Notes under the pieces: model-generated
Told to the model about the DNA's origin: nothing
What the model saw: only the letters and a program-made list of their open reading frames with translations
The model's database searches: none
DNA from: Perkinsus chesapeaki
Lineage: Eukaryota > Perkinsozoa > Perkinsida > Perkinsidae
DNA length: 31,992 nucleotides
Assembly: GCA_013115145.1 (NCBI GenBank)
Contig: JAAPAO010000409.1
Span: forward strand, 1-31,992
Direction: 5' to 3'
In this document: one piece after another, positions 27,884-31,992 of the stretch
How positions within the stretch are numbered: position 1 is the first letter of the stretch
How the letters are laid out: every line of letters begins with the position of its first letter
Program-made: the position numbers and the translations under genes

Positions 27884-30800
27884 ATGCCTCTAGGCGTCCG
27901 AGGTTTACTTAGCACGCTTGAGAGGCACTCGCGTTTATCCGACAAACTTTATAGCACATATCCCTTAGCCCTTACCTCTGCTGGGTCTCCCGCACAATCT
28001 AGAACGATGGCAACTAGCTGCTGGTCGTTCGCTCGAGCTTGGGTGATTTCTGGCTTGGGCGAAGGTTCATTTCAGGCGTTCGTCACCAGCGCAGCGGCTG
28101 CTGAGAGGCAGGACGGTCGAGGAGAGGCCAAACCGGATAAGTTCCCTTTCTTTGTTCCTGTTCAAGTCGTGAGACCCTCTAAAGACCACAACAACCTGCA
28201 GGTAGCGGAAGCGCCCCCTCCTCTAGGCCTCATCATGCCTCTAGGTCGTCCCGGAGTCCATCAACCTGCTCCGGTCTGCCTCGCAACGTCGCCCTATATC
28301 CGTGATCTCAGTCGTCGGACCGTACCACTCCGGGAAAAGCTTTCTCCTTAACTCGCTGCTTCAGAAGCCATCTACCTTCTCTGTTGGTAGTAGCTTCTCG
28401 CCCGATGGATCGTCGAATCCCTTCCAGGTCCAAAGACTTCCCCCCAGACTCTCGGAATCTGGATGTGCCGTACTGACCTCACTGCCCCAGATGGGTCAGA
28501 GATCTGGCTCATGGACTCGGAGGGCTTCTTCGGCCCCCAGGTACTATCGTGGGCATTCCTTTGGCGATCTCGAATTGGAACGTAGGTCACGGAGACCTAC
28601 GACGCGAAGATATTTACCGTGGCCACATTACTGGGCAGTCACCTGGTCTACAATACCGTCAAGGTCATTGACCAGCAGGCTGTTAACCTACTGGGTGGGC
28701 TAATAATATTTGCTTTCCCCCTTAAATGTTCGATTAGAAATGTTGGCCCGTCGAGCGCAGCTCTTCCGAGTTCGATCCCTGGCCCCGACAGTGACCACCG
28801 AAGAGGATGGCGAGAGGGTCGCTGAAGTCTCCAACGACATCCCGGCCTTCCTATCAGCCAAGAGCTTCCCGCCGCTCACTTGGTAAGGTCTAGCGCGGGG
28901 CATCTGGAAGCGGCCTGATCAGGGTGGTCGAGGACTTCGTCCAGGATATGTCGGCATCACAAAGTGGTGCTGCGGCAATGAACGAATCGGCGATTGCAAC
29001 TGAATGGCTTCGATCGTAATAGTGTGGGTGGAGGCCGCGGGGACAAGGAGGGATGGCAGGTACCTTACTGAGGACAGCAAACGCTTCGCTGAATCGGATG
29101 GTAATAGGGAGGAGGGAGGGGAAATCTGGGTTCCGGTATGGCTGACCAGTAGCTTTTGGGGAACGAAACGTCTGCAGTGGATCAGCGCCAGGATCGAGAT
29201 CGGCATTCCTTTCGTTCGATTGAGCATGCAACTTATGTCTCGTGCTACCGTCCTCACCGACTCTATCCTCAGACATGTACGAGGAGTCCGACAGGGCCTA
29301 TCTAGCCCGCCTCTTCCCATCCCTAACTGTCCACACACTCTTCCTACCAGCGACTAGTAAATCACAGCTTAAGGATCTGAGCCAGTAATACCACCCTCCG
29401 CGGTGTCCCACTGTACCGCTCGGTTAGGCTGAGTTGGCCCGAGTTAACCGATGAGTTCCGTAATGAGGTTACTGCCCTCCGAGGGGAACTCTTCACCACC
29501 GTTCGCTCGAAGGTGAGGCTGCGTTACTTTGCGAGGGGTGCTCTGGTGTTATAAAATAGAATTTTACTCCCGGCGGGACTTGAACCTGGGTCGTCACATG
29601 TTCGTCACGTTGTCGGTTAGGAGCTCTACGAAGAGGGCAATAAGGAAGACGTCTTGGCGTCTCCTGAGGATGGTATGATGACCGCTGAAGGATTTGCCAG
29701 TGCCTTGAATTTCATAGTAAAGGCCTTGCAGAAGGGTAGTAATCGGAGGCAGGCAGGGCTCCTCGACAATCTTCACCATGAGCAGGTTTCTTCCCTGAGC
29801 TTCCGTCTCTCTGGGCATCCTGGAGGGCCCAGGTCGGAGAGGTATCGCTGAAGGACTCGTAATGACTAATCTCAATGCCATCATCTTACTCCATTGAGCC
29901 AGATATGAACTATTCGAGACCACACTGAGCGAGGGAGTTGCCCCCCATCCCACCGGAGAGGCAGTGACCGCCGCCGAGTTCGACAGAGCCTGCAGGGACG
30001 CTCGTGACAAGGCCGTTGAGTTCTATACGAATCTGGTGAGCACGAGCTCCTCGCCTTAGCGGCAGTCTCTTGAATGCAGGTTGCTGATTTCGGTTTGCCG
30101 ACGCGGAATGGCGACCTCGAGGCAAAGATGCGCAGCTCACAGAGGTGAGCTGAAGTCCGTGGCGAAAGGGTACCTGTACCACGGTTTGGTCAGGAAAGCC
30201 CACGCGTTGTGGTTGGAGCAAGTCCAGAACTACGTAACACGTATACGGTCGGACTTGGTGGCTGAGATAGAACAGAAGCTGTTTAATGTAGTCATACGGG
30301 CGCAGTTTGTGGGACAAATTCGGGAACGGCAAGCCAAGTTTCGGGTGTGGTCGCGGGCTAGGAGGAGGTGTGGTAGTGTTCGCCAGGCCGAGGGAAGCGC
30401 AGTGAAGAGCATATTCTACGGCTCAGGTATCGTTACCGTGTGAGCCGGATACACTTGAGCAGATCGGGAAGGAAGCTACTAGTATGGAGGTTATGAAGTA
30501 GGAGCCGAGTAGGCCGGTAGTGGTGGTAGGTGGTGGGCAGGTATAAACAGATCCTAAAGGAGTACGAGCAGCAGCCCCCTCAAAAGAGGCTTCTCTCCAG
30601 CGACTGGGTGGGTGGCCTGTTCTGGCCTTCCTGAGCAGCATTTTTGATGTAGATGGTCGGCCAGTTGCCCAAGTTTGACGAGGACCCGGTGCAGGAGTTG
30701 ATAAAGAGCGCGGACGCCTTGCTGGTCAGGTTCAAATACGAGAATGATAGGTACTAATGGAATCTCGTGGCGCAGCGGTCATGGCCACTCAGGGCAATTT

Positions 30801-31816
30801 CGAATTTAATCCGAGTGGCCCTAGAGTCGAGTATCAATGCTTGTGATGCTGCTGTGGATGAGGCTAACACCAAGTTGGTTGGAGATGCTGTACTGAAGGA
30901 CTGGGCAAAGGGCATTATGGCGGAGACGACCGATTCCTTTACTAAAAAATGCACTAGAGAGTAGGCGGAGCGAAGCAGGGAGAGCTCATTGTTGGTATCC
31001 GACAGGTATCCGTGGATTGCCTCTCAGCCAGAGTTCCGATCGAACAAGGCGTTGCTGATCCAAGAAGTTAAGGATCGTATCGACACTTGCACCTCGAGGC
31101 ACGCTGTCAGGCTGGCCGAGCATCTCAGACAGGAGGTACTGGTGAGGTGGTTGGTTGTAGGAGTTACGGGGCGCGCGGTCAGGTTGAGATCTTGATGGGC
31201 GAGTACAGGGCTGAGAAGAGGAAGCTGGAGATGACTGCCCTACCTGCGGACGAGGCTGTGCTGAGGAGAGAGCACACTGCCATCACTCAAGACATACTTG
31301 ACCGGTTTGACAAGGACGAGGAGGCGTAGGCAGAGGTGGTGGCTCGAGCTGGCTGGGGGATTGGCTTCGTGGCTCAGTGTGGCGGACTCGGCAGCGTATA
31401 AGGATTTCCGATCTCAATTGGACCACAATATGGGAGCTGAATGGAACAGACTGCGCAAGAAGAATATTGAGCTGTGGAAGGTGCACTCTGATGATGCTAC
31501 GGCATGCGCGTTAGAGATGAACCAGAAGTAGTCCGACACGGGAATGGCAGAGGATCCAGTGGCTGCTGGTAGGTATGTGAAGGAGCACTGCCCTCAAGGA
31601 TGGATGTGCCTCTTCAAGCTGTGGCCTAGTGCCCACGCTGCTCGGGTTAAGGCAAACCTGGACGAATGCTTTGATACCAAAGTGGGCTCTGTAATGGGCG
31701 ATTGTGATGTATGGTAATGTCGTTGTTGTCAGTCAAGTGTTAAGATGCCAATCTCAATGCGTCAAGCTGTCTTTGATAGCTGGTACGAGAAGGAGCTTGG
31801 CAAGGAGGCGGCTGAG
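27884..31816 (+). CDS. Guanylate-binding-protein-like large GTPase, >20 exons, 3' truncated
   Basis: Dynamin-superfamily GTPase of the GBP/atlastin group. Exons: 27884 or 28007 to 28201, 28245-28427, 28448-28540, 28586-28694, 28738-28882, 28923-29015, 29060-29100, 29273-29384, 29428-29512, 29621-29735, 29786-29858, 29903-30035, 30080-30144, 30194-30344, unresolved to about 30497, 30541-30607, 30653-30750, 30793-30960, 31006-31135, 31183-31325, 31378-31527, 31573-31708, 31745-31816. P-loop VVGPYHSGKS; switch region TLGIWMCRT; G3 LMDSEGFFG; TYDAKIFTVATLLGSHLVYN; ARRAQLFR; FPPLTWVVEDF where others have the RD motif; then a long helical stalk. It exceeds 870 aa and continues into a last intron before the poly-G end. 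Start uncertain: the ATG at 28007 gives a hydrophobic, signal-like N-terminus. The junctions at 28428-28447 and 30345-30426 are unresolved. Confidence 0.88.
29101..29272 (+). other. Long GBP intron (172 nt)
   Basis: Inferred GT-AG intron joining ...RFAESD to DMYEESDRAYLARLF. Shorter acceptors inside it would leave a protein segment unlike the family. Support is weaker than for the 43-45 nt introns on either side. Confidence 0.55.
29554..29620 (-). other. tRNA-like 3' fragment inside a GBP intron
   Basis: The 108-nt intron 29513-29620 carries, on the opposite strand, CCAGGTTCAAGTCCCGCCGG followed by GAGTA. GGTTCAAGTCC is a perfect B-box match and is followed by an acceptor-like 3' strand. The matching 5' acceptor strand is absent and two T-stem pairs are broken, so it is a fragment. 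Neighbouring introns of the same gene are 43-50 nt, so the excess length equals roughly this fragment. Confidence 0.4.
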
Positions 31817-31883
31817 GTAGGGAATATCCACTAACGGGGGACTTGTTAAAATCGCCGGAGACGGTATGAGTTTTCTATAAAAT
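31817..31883 (+). other. Start of last GBP intron, cut by window end
   Basis: The exon ending GKEAAE is followed by GTAGGG, a donor like others in this gene. No acceptor can be assigned before the poly-G tract, so the 3' exons of the GBP gene lie beyond the window or are lost in the assembly. Confidence 0.55.
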
Positions 31884-31959
31884 GGGGGGGGGGGGGGGGG
31901 GGCTGGCGGGGGGGGGGGGGGGGGGCGGGGGGGGGGCGGGTGCGGTGGGGGGGGGGGGG

Positions 31960-31992
<33 letters not shown>
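31884..31992. repeat. Poly-G tract at the contig end, likely artefact
   Basis: The last 109 bases are G runs with a few C, T or A interruptions. Low-diversity G at a sequence end is typical of no-signal base calls in two-colour sequencing or a failed read end, not of real genomic DNA next to an ordinary intron. Confidence 0.85.

Noticed and set aside
30751-30792. A-box-like tRNA sequence (TGGCGCAGCGGTCATGGC) in the GBP gene
   Set aside because: It is a normal 42-nt intron followed by coding sequence; no B-box pairs with it.
30961-31572. In-frame TAG codons in the GBP gene suggesting stop-codon reassignment or a pseudogene
   Set aside because: Each TAG is part of a GTAG donor; removing 43-52 nt GT-AG introns restores the frame exactly. 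TAG is also used as a true stop by the HECT gene.

Overview
This window is eukaryotic nuclear DNA. Every multi-exon gene is cut by small GT-AG introns, there are two spliceosomal-type elongation factor 1-alpha genes, and the recognisable proteins are eukaryotic (TOP3B, SEC61 beta, SFT2, YVH1/DUSP12, an ankyrin-HECT ligase, a guanylate-binding-protein-like GTPase). The EF-1alpha sequences have the alveolate look (GKSSFAFAFYMDRQKEERERG type). Together with very small uniform introns and tight gene packing this suggests a myzozoan alveolate, perhaps a Perkinsus-like protist. That placement is inference; the sequence itself does not name the species.

Layout. 1-1606 holds no gene I can support. 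1607-9058 is a minus-strand block: a WW-like/triple B-box zinc-finger protein (6 exons), a complete 22-exon TOP3B topoisomerase (871 aa), and SEC61 beta (2 exons). 9309-22193 is a plus-strand block: SFT2-like transport protein (4 exons), a mitochondrial-looking single-TM protein (3 exons), then three intronless, GC-richer genes (YVH1/DUSP12, ankyrin-HECT ligase, a 912-aa unknown), then a 12-exon unknown of about 880 aa. 22573-26841 carries a tandem minus-strand pair of EF-1alpha genes separated by 1.4 kb. 27884 to the end is a plus-strand GBP-like large GTPase of more than 20 exons, truncated by a poly-G end that looks like an assembly artefact.

I rebuilt the exon structures by hand. Reading frames close exactly at nearly every junction, and for TOP3B, SEC61 beta, SFT2 and the GBP the joined products line up with the known family patterns. 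Most introns are 40-55 nt; a minority in TOP3B, SFT2 and the GBP are 108-363 nt. Functionally the genes are mixed housekeeping: ER translocation and vesicle traffic (SEC61B, SFT2), nucleic-acid topology (TOP3B), ribosome maturation and translation (YVH1, EF-1alpha), ubiquitin transfer (HECT) and membrane-remodelling GTPase (GBP). No operon logic links them. I saw no CRISPR array, no intact mobile element and no complete tRNA or rRNA gene; three tRNA-like fragments are described.
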